Below are positions 50,908 to 60,078 of a stretch of 64,000 bases of DNA, piece by piece (position 1 is the stretch's first letter; each line of letters opens with the position of its first letter). The position numbers and the translations under genes were made by a program. The notes beneath the pieces were generated by a model that worked only from the letters and a program-made list of their open reading frames with translations, had not been told where the DNA came from and searched no databases. This DNA is from Acidimicrobiales bacterium. GTDB taxonomy: Bacteria > Actinomycetota > Acidimicrobiia > Acidimicrobiales > Iamiaceae. The stretch spans positions 147,250 through 211,249 of the forward strand of contig JAUJNP010000006.1 of assembly GCA_030448105.1 (NCBI GenBank), in the 5' to 3' direction.

Positions 50908-51308
50908 CAGGCCTCTTCGGGGTCGAGGCGCAGCGACGCCGAGTTCATGCAGTAGCGCTCCCCGGTGGGCTTGGGGCCGTCGGGGAAGAGGTGCCCGAGG
51001 TGGGCGCCGCAGGTGGCGCAGCGCACCTCGGTGCGGACCATGAAGTGGGCCCGGTCCTCCACCAGGGTCACCTTGGCAGGATCGACCGCCTCCCAGAAGC
51101 TGGGCCACCCGGTGCCGGAGTCGTACTTTGCCTCGGAGCGGAAGAGGGCTTCGTCGCACACCACGCAGCGGTAGGTGCCCGGGTCCTTGGCGTCCCAGTG
51201 CTCGCCGGTGAAGGCCGGTTCGGTGCCGGCCCGCTGGGTGACCTCGTACTGGAGTGGCGTGAGCCGCTGGCGCAGCTCCTCGTCGCTGGGGATCTTGGCT
51301 TCGCTCAT
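50907..51308 (-). CDS. msrB: Peptide methionine (R)-S-oxide reductase
   Basis: 133 residues. Zinc-site cysteines CVVCDEALF and CATCGAHLGHLF; catalytic Cys in RYCMNSASL (Cys, not Sec). It repairs oxidised methionine. First gene of the msrB-AKR pair. Confidence 0.95.
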   Translation of the reverse strand: MSEAKIPSDEELRQRLTPLQYEVTQRAGTEPAFTGEHWDAKDPGTYRCVVCDEALFRSEAKYDSGTGWPSFWEAVDPAKVTLVEDRAHFMVRTEVRCATCGAHLGHLFPDGPKPTGERYCMNSASLRLDPEEA

Positions 51309-51360
51309 GGCAGACAGCCTGCCGGATCTCGCAGACGATCGCGCCGCCTACCCTGGCCGG

Positions 51361-53178
51361 GTGGCCGAGTACGTCGCACCGCTGAGGGACATGCGCTTCG
51401 TGCTCGAACACGTCGTCGGGCTGGAGGAGCTGGCCAAGCTCGAGGGGTTCGAGCACGCCGACCCCGAGTCGGTCTTCGGGGTGCTCGAGGAGTTCGGCCG
51501 CCTGATGAGCGAGGTTTGGTCGCCCACCAACCCGGTCGGCGACGCCGCCGGGTCGACGCTCGTCGACGGTGTCGTCCACACGCCTCCCGGCTTCGCCGAG
51601 GCCTACGCGCGCTACGTGGAGGCGGGATGGCCGGCGGTGCCCTTCGATCCGGCCTACGACGGCGGCGGGTTCCCCTGGCTGGTGGGCATCGTGCTCCAGG
51701 AGATGCTCAACAGCGCCAACATGGCCCTGGCCATGGCGCCGCTGCTCACCCAGGGCGCCATCGACGCCCTGGTGCACCACGGCACCGAGGAGCAACGGGA
51801 GCGCTACCTGAAGAAGATGGTGACGGGGGAGTGGACCGGCACCATGAACCTCACCGAAGCCGACGCCGGCTCCGACGTGGGGGCGCTGCGCACCCGGGCC
51901 GTGCGCCAGGACGACGGCACCTACCGCATCACCGGCCAGAAGGTCTTCATCACCTTCGGCGACCACGACCTGGCCGACAACATCCTGCACCTGGTGCTGG
52001 CCCGCACCCCCGACGCCCCGCCTGGCACCAAGGGCATCTCGTGCTTCGTCGTTCCCAAGTTCCTCGTCGGCGACGACGGCGCGCTGGGCGAGCGCAACGA
52101 CGTGGTGGTCCTCTCCATCGAGCACAAGATGGGGATCAAGGCCAGCCCCACCTGCGTGCTCGAGTACGGGGGCCGCTCGCAGGGCGCGGTCGGCTACCTC
52201 GTCGGCGAGGAGCACGCCGGCATGTCGGCCATGTTCACCATGATGAACAACGCCCGCCTCGGGGTGGGTGTGGAGGGACTGGGCCTGGCCGAGCGTGCCT
52301 ACCAGCGGGCCGCCGAGTTCGCCGGCGAGCGCACCCAGGGCCGGGCCCCCGGAGCGGCCGCCGGGCAACGCTCGCCCATCGTCGAGCACCCCGACGTCCG
52401 CCGCATGCTGCTCACCATGAGGGCCTGCACCGAGGCGATGAGGGCCCTCTGCTACTACCAGGCGTCGCAGATCGACCTCGCCGCCCGCCACCCGGACGCG
52501 GCGGCCCGCACCACCGCCGGGGCGCGGGCCGCGCTCCTGACCCCACTCGTGAAGAGCTGGTGCACGGACCTGGCCGAGACGGTGACATCCCTGGGGATCC
52601 AGGTGCACGGCGGGATGGGCTACATCACCGACACCGGTGTCGACCAGCACTACCGCGACGCCAAGATCACCCAGATCTACGAGGGCACCAACGGCATCCA
52701 GGCCATGGACCTCGTCGGCCGCAAGGTGCCCATGCGCGGTGGCGCGGTGGTGGGCGACCTGCTGGCCGACGTGCGGTCGACGGTGGAGGAGTTGGCCGGG
52801 GCGGGCGACGCCTTCGGCCCGATGCACCGCGAGCTGGCAGTGGCGGTGGACTCCGTGGAGCAGGCCACCGCCTGGCTGATGGAACGGGGCCTGGCCGACC
52901 CCGTCGACGCGCTGGCGGCGGCGACGCCTTACCAGCGACTGCTCGCCACCACGGTGGGCGGCTGGATGATGGCCCGCTCGGCGCTGGCCGCTGGCCGGTT
53001 GCTGGCCGCCGGCACCGACGGCGACGACGACCTCGCCGGCCTCCTCGAGGCCAAGGTCATCACCGCCCGGTTCTTCGCCGACCACCTCCTGCCCGAGGTA
53101 CGAGGGCTGCTTCCCGCCGTCACCGCGGGCGGCGCCGACGTGATGGCCCTCACTGCCGCCCAACTCGCCCGCCCCTGA
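51361..53178 (+). CDS. Acyl-CoA dehydrogenase, FadE5-like long form
   Basis: 605 residues. N-domain LRDMRFVLEHVVGLEELAKL, FAD-binding MNLTEADAGSDVGALRT and GQKVFITFGDHD, catalytic Glu in QIYEGTNGIQAMDL, plus the extra C-terminal helical domain of the 600-residue class. GTG 51361 has TACCCT 6 nt upstream; an in-frame ATG at 51307 is less likely. The only intact acyl-CoA dehydrogenase of the three in the window. Confidence 0.92.
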   Translation: MAEYVAPLRDMRFVLEHVVGLEELAKLEGFEHADPESVFGVLEEFGRLMSEVWSPTNPVGDAAGSTLVDGVVHTPPGFAEAYARYVEAGWPAVPFDPAYDGGGFPWLVGIVLQEMLNSANMALAMAPLLTQGAIDALVHHGTEEQRERYLKKMVTGEWTGTMNLTEADAGSDVGALRTRAVRQDDGTYRITGQKVFITFGDHDLADNILHLVLARTPDAPPGTKGISCFVVPKFLVGDDGALGERNDVVVLSIEHKMGIKASPTCVLEYGGRSQGAVGYLVGEEHAGMSAMFTMMNNARLGVGVEGLGLAERAYQRAAEFAGERTQGRAPGAAAGQRSPIVEHPDVRRMLLTMRACTEAMRALCYYQASQIDLAARHPDAAARTTAGARAALLTPLVKSWCTDLAETVTSLGIQVHGGMGYITDTGVDQHYRDAKITQIYEGTNGIQAMDLVGRKVPMRGGAVVGDLLADVRSTVEELAGAGDAFGPMHRELAVAVDSVEQATAWLMERGLADPVDALAAATPYQRLLATTVGGWMMARSALAAGRLLAAGTDGDDDLAGLLEAKVITARFFADHLLPEVRGLLPAVTAGGADVMALTAAQLARP

Positions 53179-53258
53179 CCCGGCGGTGGTTCGGGTTGTC
53201 GCGCTGGTGCGGCGCCGGGGGGATGAGCGCGACAGCCTCGGTGGCCGGATGGCGGTCG

Positions 53259-54080
53259 TCAGCCCCACTCGGCGAGCACGGCGTCGCTGAGCTGCGGCCA
53301 GGCGACGGCGGCCCACCGGTCGAAGGCCTGGTCGGTGAGCACCACGCAGGCGAGGGACGCCGCCGGGTCGGCCCACAGGAAGGTCCCGCTTCGCCCGAAG
53401 TGGCCGAACGTGGCGGGCGAGTTGTGCGCCCCCGTCCAGTGCGGTGCCTTGTTGTCCCGGAGCTCGAAGCCCAGGCCCCAGTCGTTCGGCCGCTGCGGCC
53501 CGAACCCGGGCAGCACCCCGTCGAGGCCGGGGAAGGCCACCGCAGTCGCCCGCGCCACCGTGGAGGGCGCCAGCAGCCGCGGCGCCAGCAGCTCGCCGGC
53601 CAGGCGGGCCAGGTCGGCCACTGTGGAGGTCGCCCCGTGAGCGGGTGAGCCGTCGAGGTGGGTGCCGGCCATGGCCAGCGGCTCCAGCACCCCTTCGCCC
53701 AGGTAGGTCGCGAACGCCAGCGCGGCGGCGTCGGCCACCACGTCGGCGAGGGCCTCGAAGCCGGCGTTGCTGTAGATGCGGCGGGCGCCGGGCGGGGCCA
53801 TCACGCCGCCGTCGGGGCCGAGTCCCGAGGCGTGGGCCAGCAGGTGGGCGACGGTGGAGCCCTCCGGTCCGGCGGTGGAGTCGAGCCCGACCACCTCCTC
53901 CTCGACGGCCACCAGCACCGCCGCCGTCGTCAGCAGCTTGGTCACCGACGCCAACGGGAAGGGGCGATCCACCGGACCGTGGGTGGCCACCGTGGCCACC
54001 CCACCTTCGCCTCGGGCAACCACCGCGGCGGCGGCGTGGGGCACCGGCCACCCCTCGATCCGGCCGAGGGGCGACGCCAC
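53259..54080 (-). CDS. Serine hydrolase, class C beta-lactamase/esterase family
   Basis: 273 residues. SxxK nucleophile in FPLASVTKLL, Tyr-x-Asn in RIYSNAGFE, and a late FGHFGRSGTFLW region in place of KTG. No signal peptide with this start, so probably an intracellular esterase or peptidase. GTG 54080 is set by TACGAT 6 nt upstream; a longer frame reaches 54215 but overlaps the divergent gene. Confidence 0.82.
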   Translation of the reverse strand: MASPLGRIEGWPVPHAAAAVVARGEGGVATVATHGPVDRPFPLASVTKLLTTAAVLVAVEEEVVGLDSTAGPEGSTVAHLLAHASGLGPDGGVMAPPGARRIYSNAGFEALADVVADAAALAFATYLGEGVLEPLAMAGTHLDGSPAHGATSTVADLARLAGELLAPRLLAPSTVARATAVAFPGLDGVLPGFGPQRPNDWGLGFELRDNKAPHWTGAHNSPATFGHFGRSGTFLWADPAASLACVVLTDQAFDRWAAVAWPQLSDAVLAEWG

Positions 54081-54086
54081 CGGGGC

Positions 54087-54096
54087 ATCGTAGGGT
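54087..54096. promoter_or_regulatory. Mirror-overlapping divergent -10 boxes (hydrolase / ATL)
   Basis: ATCGTAGGGT holds TACGAT (minus, 54092-54087) and TAGGGT (plus, 54091-54096), sharing TA. Each is 6 nt from its start codon; the gap between starts is 22 nt. Confidence 0.6.
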
Positions 54097-54102
54097 GCGA
54101 CC

Positions 54103-54480
54103 GTGCTCGCCCCTCCGTCGCCGCCCGCCCGCCGCACCGACGGTGACGGGTTGACGCCCTTCGAGGCGGCGGTCGACACCGTGCTGGCCGCCCTGCCGGC
54201 CGGCGACGTGGTCACCTACGGCGAGGTGGCCATTGAGGCCGGCTTCTCCCCCCGGGCCAGTCGCGCCGTCGGGGCACTGCTGGCCCGGTGCGGTGGGCAG
54301 TACCCGTGGTGGCGGGTGGTGACGGCGGCGGGCCGCCTGGTGCCCGGTCACGAGGTCGAGCACGCCCGGCTCCTGCGGGCCGAGGGCGTCGAGGTGGTGG
54401 GTGGGCGGGTCCCCGTGCCGAAGCGCAAGCGTCGTGGCCATACTGGGCCACCCCCCTCACCCTCCCAGGAGCAGCCGTGA
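54103..54480 (+). CDS. Alkyltransferase-like protein (ATL)
   Basis: 125 residues. DVVTYGEVAIEAGFSPRASRAVGALL is the MGMT/ATL DNA-binding part; the active-site Cys of PCHR is replaced in YPWWRVV (Trp), as in ATL proteins. It binds O6-alkylguanine and flags it for nucleotide-excision repair instead of dealkylating. GTG start with TAGGGT 6 nt upstream. Overlaps the GPx gene by 4 nt. Confidence 0.85.
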   Translation: MLAPPSPPARRTDGDGLTPFEAAVDTVLAALPAGDVVTYGEVAIEAGFSPRASRAVGALLARCGGQYPWWRVVTAAGRLVPGHEVEHARLLRAEGVEVVGGRVPVPKRKRRGHTGPPPSPSQEQP

Positions 54481-54965
54481 CGATCTACGACCACGACGTG
54501 AAGGCCCTCGACGGCACCCCCGCCGACCTGCACAACTACGAGGGCAAGGCCGCCCTGGTGGTGAACGTGGCCTCCAAGTGCGGGCTGACCCCGCAGTACC
54601 AGGGCCTGGAGCGGCTCCACGAGCAGTACGCCGACCGGGGGTTCACCGTGCTCGGATTCCCCTGCAACCAGTTCCTCGGTCAGGAACCGGGCTCACCCGC
54701 GGAGATCGCCGAGTTCTGCTCCACCACCTACGGCGTCACCTTCCCGATGTTCTCCAAGATCGACGTGAACGGCGAAGACCGTCACCCCGTCTACGACGAG
54801 CTCACCCGCACCGCCGACGCCGAGGGCCACGACGGCGACATCCGGTGGAACTTCGAGAAGTTCCTAGTCGCCCCGGACGGCCAGGTGGTGGCCCGCTTCG
54901 GCCCGCAGACCGAGCCGGAGGCCCCGGAGGTCGTCGAGGCGATCGAGCGCATCCTGCCCTCCTGA
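54477..54965 (+). CDS. Glutathione peroxidase-family thiol peroxidase
   Basis: 162 residues. NVASKCGLTPQY (peroxidatic Cys), GFPCNQFLGQEPG and WNFEKFLV are the three GPx signatures. Cys replaces Sec here. In actinobacteria the reductant is more likely thioredoxin or mycoredoxin than glutathione. GTG 54477 has AGGAG 5 nt upstream. Confidence 0.93.
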   Translation: MTIYDHDVKALDGTPADLHNYEGKAALVVNVASKCGLTPQYQGLERLHEQYADRGFTVLGFPCNQFLGQEPGSPAEIAEFCSTTYGVTFPMFSKIDVNGEDRHPVYDELTRTADAEGHDGDIRWNFEKFLVAPDGQVVARFGPQTEPEAPEVVEAIERILPS

Positions 54966-54972
54966 GCCGGGG

Positions 54973-56250
54973 GTGGCTCGCCGCCTGACCGCCGCCCGGT
55001 TGCGCCGGGCGATGGTCGACGTGACCCCGCTGCGCGAGTCGCGCCAGTACCGCCTGCTCTTCGGAGGCCAGCTGGTGTCGTTCGTGGGGCGCCAGCTGAC
55101 GGTGGCGGCCGCCGCCTACCAGGTGTTCCAGCTCACCCGCTCCACCTTCCTCGTCGGACTGCTCAGCCTGGCCCAGCTCGGTCCGCTGCTGCTGGTGTCC
55201 CTGGTGGGGGGCTCGCTGGCCGACGCCATGGACCGCCGGCGGTTGCTGCTGGTGCTCCAGGTGCTGCTGGCGGCCACCTCGGCGGGCCTGGCCGTCAACG
55301 CCGGCCTCGACCGGCCGGCGGTGTGGCCGTTGTTCGTGCTCACCGCGGCGTCGGCCGGGCTGTCGGCGGTCGACGACCCCACCCGCAGCGCCGCCGTCCC
55401 GGGCATGGTGAGCGCCGCCCAGCTGCCCGCCGCCCTCGCCCTCGGGCAGATCATCATGCAGAGCGGGCTGGCATTCGGCCCGCTGCTGGCGGGCGTGTTG
55501 ATCGCCCAGGTCGGCGTGGCCGCCGCCTTCTGGGTCGACACCGCCACCTTCGGGGTGGCCATCCTCACCCTCCTGCTCATGCACCCGATGGCGCCCGAGG
55601 GCGGGGGCACGCGGGTGGGGTTGGCGTCGATCGCCGAGGGCTTCGGGTTCCTGCGGGGGCGACGTGCGCTGCAGGGCACGTTCATCATCGACGTCAACGC
55701 CATGGTCTTCGGCATGCCCCGCGCCCTGTTCCCGGAGATGGCCAGCCGGGTGTTCGGCGGGGGCGCGGTCACCTTCGGGGCGTTGAGCGCGGCGCCCGGC
55801 GTGGGCGCCATCGTCGGTGGCCTGCTGTCGGGCTGGGTCGGGCGGGTGCAGCGCCAGGGCCGGGCCGTGCTCGTCGCGGTGGCGGCGTGGGGCGTCGCCA
55901 TCGCCGTCTTCGGCGTCACCTCGTTCCTGCCCCTCGCCCTCGTCATGCTGGCCGTGGCGGGCACCGCCGACATGGTCTCGGCCGTCTTCCGCAATTCGAT
56001 CCTTCAGCTCACCGTGCCCGACCGGCTTCGCGGCCGGCTGTCGGCGGTGCACATCGCGGTGGTCACCGGGGGACCCCGGGTGGGCGACGTCGAGTCCGGC
56101 GCGGTGGCGTCGCTCACCAACCCGCAGGCCTCCGCCGTCACCGGCGGCCTGGCCTGCGTGGCCGGGGTGCTGGCCATCGCCAAGGCCATCCCCGCCCTCG
56201 ACCGCTGGACCCCGGAACGGGCCGAGGTCGAGGTGCCGATGTCGAGGTGA
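54973..56250 (+). CDS. MFS transporter (EntS-like)
   Basis: 425 residues, about twelve helices. SRQYRLLFGGQLVSFVGRQLTVAAAAYQVFQLTRS and the A-loop GGSLADAMDRRR match the enterobactin-exporter type of MFS. Substrate unknown; no siderophore genes nearby. It follows GPx by 7 nt. Confidence 0.88.
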   Translation: MARRLTAARLRRAMVDVTPLRESRQYRLLFGGQLVSFVGRQLTVAAAAYQVFQLTRSTFLVGLLSLAQLGPLLLVSLVGGSLADAMDRRRLLLVLQVLLAATSAGLAVNAGLDRPAVWPLFVLTAASAGLSAVDDPTRSAAVPGMVSAAQLPAALALGQIIMQSGLAFGPLLAGVLIAQVGVAAAFWVDTATFGVAILTLLLMHPMAPEGGGTRVGLASIAEGFGFLRGRRALQGTFIIDVNAMVFGMPRALFPEMASRVFGGGAVTFGALSAAPGVGAIVGGLLSGWVGRVQRQGRAVLVAVAAWGVAIAVFGVTSFLPLALVMLAVAGTADMVSAVFRNSILQLTVPDRLRGRLSAVHIAVVTGGPRVGDVESGAVASLTNPQASAVTGGLACVAGVLAIAKAIPALDRWTPERAEVEVPMSR

Positions 56251-56390
56251 CAGCGGGCTGACCGGTAGCCTGGTCCGTGCACGGCAGCGCCCCACCTTCG
56301 GGCGGCCGTGCGGGTCCTCCCCATTTCGTGCGTGTCGCGGGCCGGAGGCGGGCCCACCTCGACACCCACGGAAACGGACGACCACACCCC
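56251..56390 (+). promoter_or_regulatory. Leader of DEAD-box helicase gene
   Basis: 140-nt gap. A -10-like TAGCCT near 56267 would leave a leader of about 115 nt, long for this window. DEAD-box RNA helicase genes often have structured autoregulatory leaders; no specific structure is proven here. Confidence 0.3.
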
Positions 56391-57563
56391 ATGACCACCA
56401 CCTTCGACGCCCTCGGCGTCGATGCCGACCTGGTGGGCGCGCTCGCCGCCCACGGCATCACCAGCCCCTTCCCGATCCAGGCTCTGACCATCGCCGACGC
56501 CCTGGCCGGCCGTGACGTGTCGGGCAAGGCCAAGACCGGTTCGGGCAAGACCCTCGCCTTCGGCCTCCCGCTCCTGCAGCGGGCGGCCAAGGCCGACCCT
56601 CGTCGCCCCCGCGCCCTGGTGCTCGTGCCCACCCGGGAACTGGCGGTCCAGGTCACCGAGGAGCTGGCACCGCTGGGCGCGGTGCGCGACGTGAAGGTGA
56701 TCGCCATCTACGGCGGCGCCAACTTCGACAAGCAGGTGGGTCAGCTGGCCAAGGGCGCCGAGATCGTGGTGGCCACGCCCGGCCGCATGATCGACCTGCT
56801 CGAACGGGGCGAGGTCGACCTGCGCGACATCACCGCCGTCGTCATCGACGAGGCCGACCGCATGGCCGACATGGGCTTCCTCCCCCAGGTGGAGTGGATC
56901 CTGCGGCGGGTCGGCGGCCGCCACCAGACCTTGCTCTTCTCGGCCACCCTCGACGGTGCGATCCAGGGCCTCATCGACCGCTACCAGGAGGACCCCGTCA
57001 CCCACGAGGTGGCGTCCCGGGACGTCACCGTGGACGAGATGGTCCACCGGTTCGTCCTGGTCCATGAAATGGACAAGGTGAAGGTGGCCGCGGCCATCAG
57101 CCGGGGCGCCACCCGCACCCTCGTGTTCGTGCGCACCAAGCGGGGGGCCGACCGCCTCGTGCGCCAGCTCGGGGCGGAGGGCGTCAGGGTGGGCGCCATC
57201 CACGGCGACCTGCGCCAGCAGATGCGCGAGCGTGCCCTCGCCGACTTCTCCGCCGGCAAGCTGCCGGTGCTGGTGGCCACCGACGTGGCCGCCCGGGGCA
57301 TCCACGTGGACGACATCGACGTGGTCATCCACTACGACCCGCCCGAGGACCACAAGGCCTACCTCCACCGCTCGGGTCGCACCGCCCGGGCCGGTGAGAG
57401 CGGCATCGTGGCCACCCTGGTGCTCTGGGACCAGGAGCTCGAGGTGCGGCGCCTCCAGAACCGCATCGGGATCAAGTTGCCGATCGTGGAGATGTTCTCG
57501 AACGACGCTCGCCTGGGCGACCTCGGCGGTTGGGACCCCCTGGCCGACGCCATCGTCGCCTGA
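56391..57563 (+). CDS. DEAD-box RNA helicase
   Basis: 390 residues. Q motif ITSPFPIQALTI, Walker A AKTGSGKT, PTRELA, DEAD box VIDEADRM, SAT in LFSATLD, and motif VI HRSGRTARAG. Short, without the usual basic C-terminal tail of CsdA/RhlE. Unwinds structured RNA, e.g. ribosome assembly. Confidence 0.95.
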   Translation: MTTTFDALGVDADLVGALAAHGITSPFPIQALTIADALAGRDVSGKAKTGSGKTLAFGLPLLQRAAKADPRRPRALVLVPTRELAVQVTEELAPLGAVRDVKVIAIYGGANFDKQVGQLAKGAEIVVATPGRMIDLLERGEVDLRDITAVVIDEADRMADMGFLPQVEWILRRVGGRHQTLLFSATLDGAIQGLIDRYQEDPVTHEVASRDVTVDEMVHRFVLVHEMDKVKVAAAISRGATRTLVFVRTKRGADRLVRQLGAEGVRVGAIHGDLRQQMRERALADFSAGKLPVLVATDVAARGIHVDDIDVVIHYDPPEDHKAYLHRSGRTARAGESGIVATLVLWDQELEVRRLQNRIGIKLPIVEMFSNDARLGDLGGWDPLADAIVA

Positions 57564-57583
57564 TCGCCCCCGACCCCCGGGCG

Positions 57584-59416
57584 GTGCCCGCCTGGCCCGC
57601 CTACCGCGACCGGTTGCGGTCCGCCTGCGCCGACCTCGGAGGTGGCCCGGCGGCGCGGGCGGCCGTCCTCGGGACGGTCATCACCGGGGTGGAGGAGCGG
57701 ACCGGGATCCGACTTGGGCAGGGCGGGCACCGAGCGGGAGCGCTCGTGCCTCCGGCCGAGCTGGCCGTGCCCGAGCTGTTCGGCAGCGCCCTCGAGGGCC
57801 TCCTCGATGCGACGACCCGCCGGCGCGCCGGCGCCCACCACACCCCCCCGGCGGTGGCGGCGGGCTTGGTGGACCTGCTCCTCGACGACTGGCTCACCCG
57901 GACCGGCGGGGCGGGGCGCCGGGATCGACCGGCGGTCTGCGACCCGGCCGTGGGTGGAGGCGTGTTCCTGCTGGCCGCGGCCCGGGCCCTGCAGCGGCGG
58001 GAGGCGTCGCCGACCCCGACAGAGCTGGCCGGCCGCCTGTTCGGGGCCGACCTCGACCCCACGGCGGTCACCGCCACCCGGGCCGCGCTGGCCTTGTGGG
58101 CCGGCCAGTCGGGGGTGGACGCCGGCCGGTTCGATGGCGAAGCCCAGGTCATCGAAGGTGACGGGCTGACCCTTGGCCCGGGTGCGTGGCCTGGCGGGCC
58201 GGCCCATGGCTTCGACCTGGTGGTCGGGAACCCGCCGTTCCTCAACCAGCTCGAACAGCGCACGGCGCGCTCACGCGGTGATGCCGAGCGGCTCCGCGCC
58301 CGCCTGGGGGAGGCCGCCCGCGGCTACACCGACGCCTCCGGGCTGTTCCTCGTGGCCGCCTGCCGCTTGACCCGGCCCGGTGGTGGCGTGGCCATGATCC
58401 AACCGGAGTCGGTGCTCGGCGCCCGGGACGCGGCCGGGGTCCGCCGAGCGGTGAGCGACGCCGGAACGCTGCGGGCCCTGTGGGTGGCCGGTGAGCGGGT
58501 GTTCCCCGCCGGCGTGCGGGTGTGCGCCCCCGTGGTCGCGGTGGGGGCGGTCCCGTGCTCGGCCGAAGCGCCGGCCGCGACCGTGCGGACCTACCGGGGA
58601 GCCCGCTTCGAGGAGGTCGGGCCCGTCCCGCCCGGCGGACTCCGGGCCGGCGCGGGTTGGGCGTCCGTCGGCGCGTCGGCCCTCGGCGTGCCCATTGTCG
58701 AGCTGGCCGGCGGCAGCGGCACGGTCGGCGACGTCGCCCGGGCCACCGCCGGGTTCCGTGACCAGTTCTACGGCCTCGTCCCCCACGTGGTGGACGTCGC
58801 CCCCGGCGGGCTGGCCGCCTCACAGCGGGCGCTGGTGACGGCCGGAGCCATCGACCCGCTGCACTGCCGGTGGGGCGAGCAGCCGGCCCGGTTCGCGGGA
58901 GATCGCTGGGCGGCACCCGCCGTCGACCTCGACTCCCTCGCCGCCGACCCGGGCCTGTGCCGCTGGGTCGAGGCCCGCCTCACACCCAAGCTGCTGGTCG
59001 CCCCCCAGACCCGTGTGGTGGAAGCGGTGGTGGACGCCGCCGGGGCGCTGGTGCCCTCGGTCCCGGTGGTGGCGCTGGCGGCCGAGCCCGATCGGCTGTG
59101 GCTCCTGGCGGCCACGCTGCTGGCCCCGCCCACCTCCGCCTGGGCGCTGCACCGGGCGGGTGGCACCGCCCTGGCCGCAGGGGCGGTGAAGCTCTCGGCC
59201 GGACAGGTGCTCGAGGTCCCCCTGCCCTCGGTCCGCCGGGCCTGGGAGTCGGCGGCCGCCCTGCTGGCCGCCGGGCAGGAAGGGTCGCCGGCCGCCTTCG
59301 GTCGCGCCATGGTGCAGGCCTACGGCCTCGATCCCGACCACCCGGTGCTCGACTGGTGGCTGGACCGGCTGGCGCGCTGGCGTGGCGTGCCCGTGGCTGC
59401 CCGTCGGCACGGCTGA
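57584..59416 (+). CDS. N6-adenine-specific DNA methyltransferase, orphan
   Basis: About 610 residues (GTG 57584; TTG 57530 is possible). SAM motif I PAVCDPAVGGGVFLLAAA, motif IV VVGNPPFLNQL (NPPF), preceded by AGAHHTPPAVAAGLVDLLLD typical of Type II/IIG adenine methylases, and a C-terminal target-recognition half. No endonuclease, specificity subunit or BREX gene adjoins it. It could be a solitary epigenetic methylase or a remnant RM system. Confidence 0.85.
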   Translation: MPAWPAYRDRLRSACADLGGGPAARAAVLGTVITGVEERTGIRLGQGGHRAGALVPPAELAVPELFGSALEGLLDATTRRRAGAHHTPPAVAAGLVDLLLDDWLTRTGGAGRRDRPAVCDPAVGGGVFLLAAARALQRREASPTPTELAGRLFGADLDPTAVTATRAALALWAGQSGVDAGRFDGEAQVIEGDGLTLGPGAWPGGPAHGFDLVVGNPPFLNQLEQRTARSRGDAERLRARLGEAARGYTDASGLFLVAACRLTRPGGGVAMIQPESVLGARDAAGVRRAVSDAGTLRALWVAGERVFPAGVRVCAPVVAVGAVPCSAEAPAATVRTYRGARFEEVGPVPPGGLRAGAGWASVGASALGVPIVELAGGSGTVGDVARATAGFRDQFYGLVPHVVDVAPGGLAASQRALVTAGAIDPLHCRWGEQPARFAGDRWAAPAVDLDSLAADPGLCRWVEARLTPKLLVAPQTRVVEAVVDAAGALVPSVPVVALAAEPDRLWLLAATLLAPPTSAWALHRAGGTALAAGAVKLSAGQVLEVPLPSVRRAWESAAALLAAGQEGSPAAFGRAMVQAYGLDPDHPVLDWWLDRLARWRGVPVAARRHG

Positions 59417-59463
59417 CGCCCACGCTCCTCGACAGGGAGAACGCCCGGCGGCACGAGGTCCGC

Positions 59464-59991
59464 TCAGGGACGCACGGTGCGGCCCTGGGCGTCGAGCAGC
59501 TCGGTGGGGCCCTTGTCGGCCACCCGGCTGCGATGGACGAAGGCCCGGACGTCGCCGTGCTCCTGCACCGGCACCACCACCCGGCGACCGTCGGCCAGCC
59601 GGAGCCGTACCCGCACCACCCGAGGCGGTACGGGCCCGAAGATCACGGTGAGCCCGGCACCGACGTCGTAGGACGTGGCCCGGTAACCGCCGCCCCCGCC
59701 TCCCGTGGCGAAGCCGCACTGGCCGGCCCGCAGGTTGCCCCCCACGAACAGCTCCGCGCAGGCGTCGCCGACGTCGTCGGTGCGCACCTGCACCTTCCAC
59801 CCCTGGCCCTCGGCCACCGTGACCGGGGCGCCATCGTCGGGCCGGAGGCTGAGACCGGCCACGCAGCCGCCCACCGTCACCACGAGGAAGGCGGCGGTCC
59901 AGACCAGGCACCCCGTCCAAGAGGTGGCCGGGGACCCGATGCCCCGCCCCCGTAGGCCCCGGCGGGGGGCGGGCGAGCCCGGTGCGGACAT
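59464..59991 (-). CDS. Membrane-anchored secreted protein
   Basis: 175 residues: basic Pro/Arg N-terminus, one helix (WTAAFLVVTVGGCVAGLSL), then an external beta-rich domain with two Cys (DDVGDACAELFVGGNLRAGQ, CGFATGGGGGGYRATSYDVG). ATG 59991 chosen because TAACGT (60004-59999) lies 7 nt upstream; GTG 60000 is the alternative. Function unknown. Confidence 0.65.
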   Translation of the reverse strand: MSAPGSPAPRRGLRGRGIGSPATSWTGCLVWTAAFLVVTVGGCVAGLSLRPDDGAPVTVAEGQGWKVQVRTDDVGDACAELFVGGNLRAGQCGFATGGGGGGYRATSYDVGAGLTVIFGPVPPRVVRVRLRLADGRRVVVPVQEHGDVRAFVHRSRVADKGPTELLDAQGRTVRP

Positions 59992-60078
59992 CTCGCTCAC
60001 GTTACCGTCGCGCCTCTCGGGGATCGGCAGCCGGCCAAGACGGTTTGACGCCCCGGCGGGTCCGTAGTTGCATGACGT

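Noticed and set aside
50908..54441. A very long minus-strand frame joined to the aldo/keto reductase
   Set aside because: The part before ATG 50907 is antisense to the acyl-CoA dehydrogenase; the reductase has its own start coupled to msrB.
54477..54965. Selenocysteine form of glutathione peroxidase
   Set aside because: The active-site codon is TGC (Cys) and no SECIS is needed.
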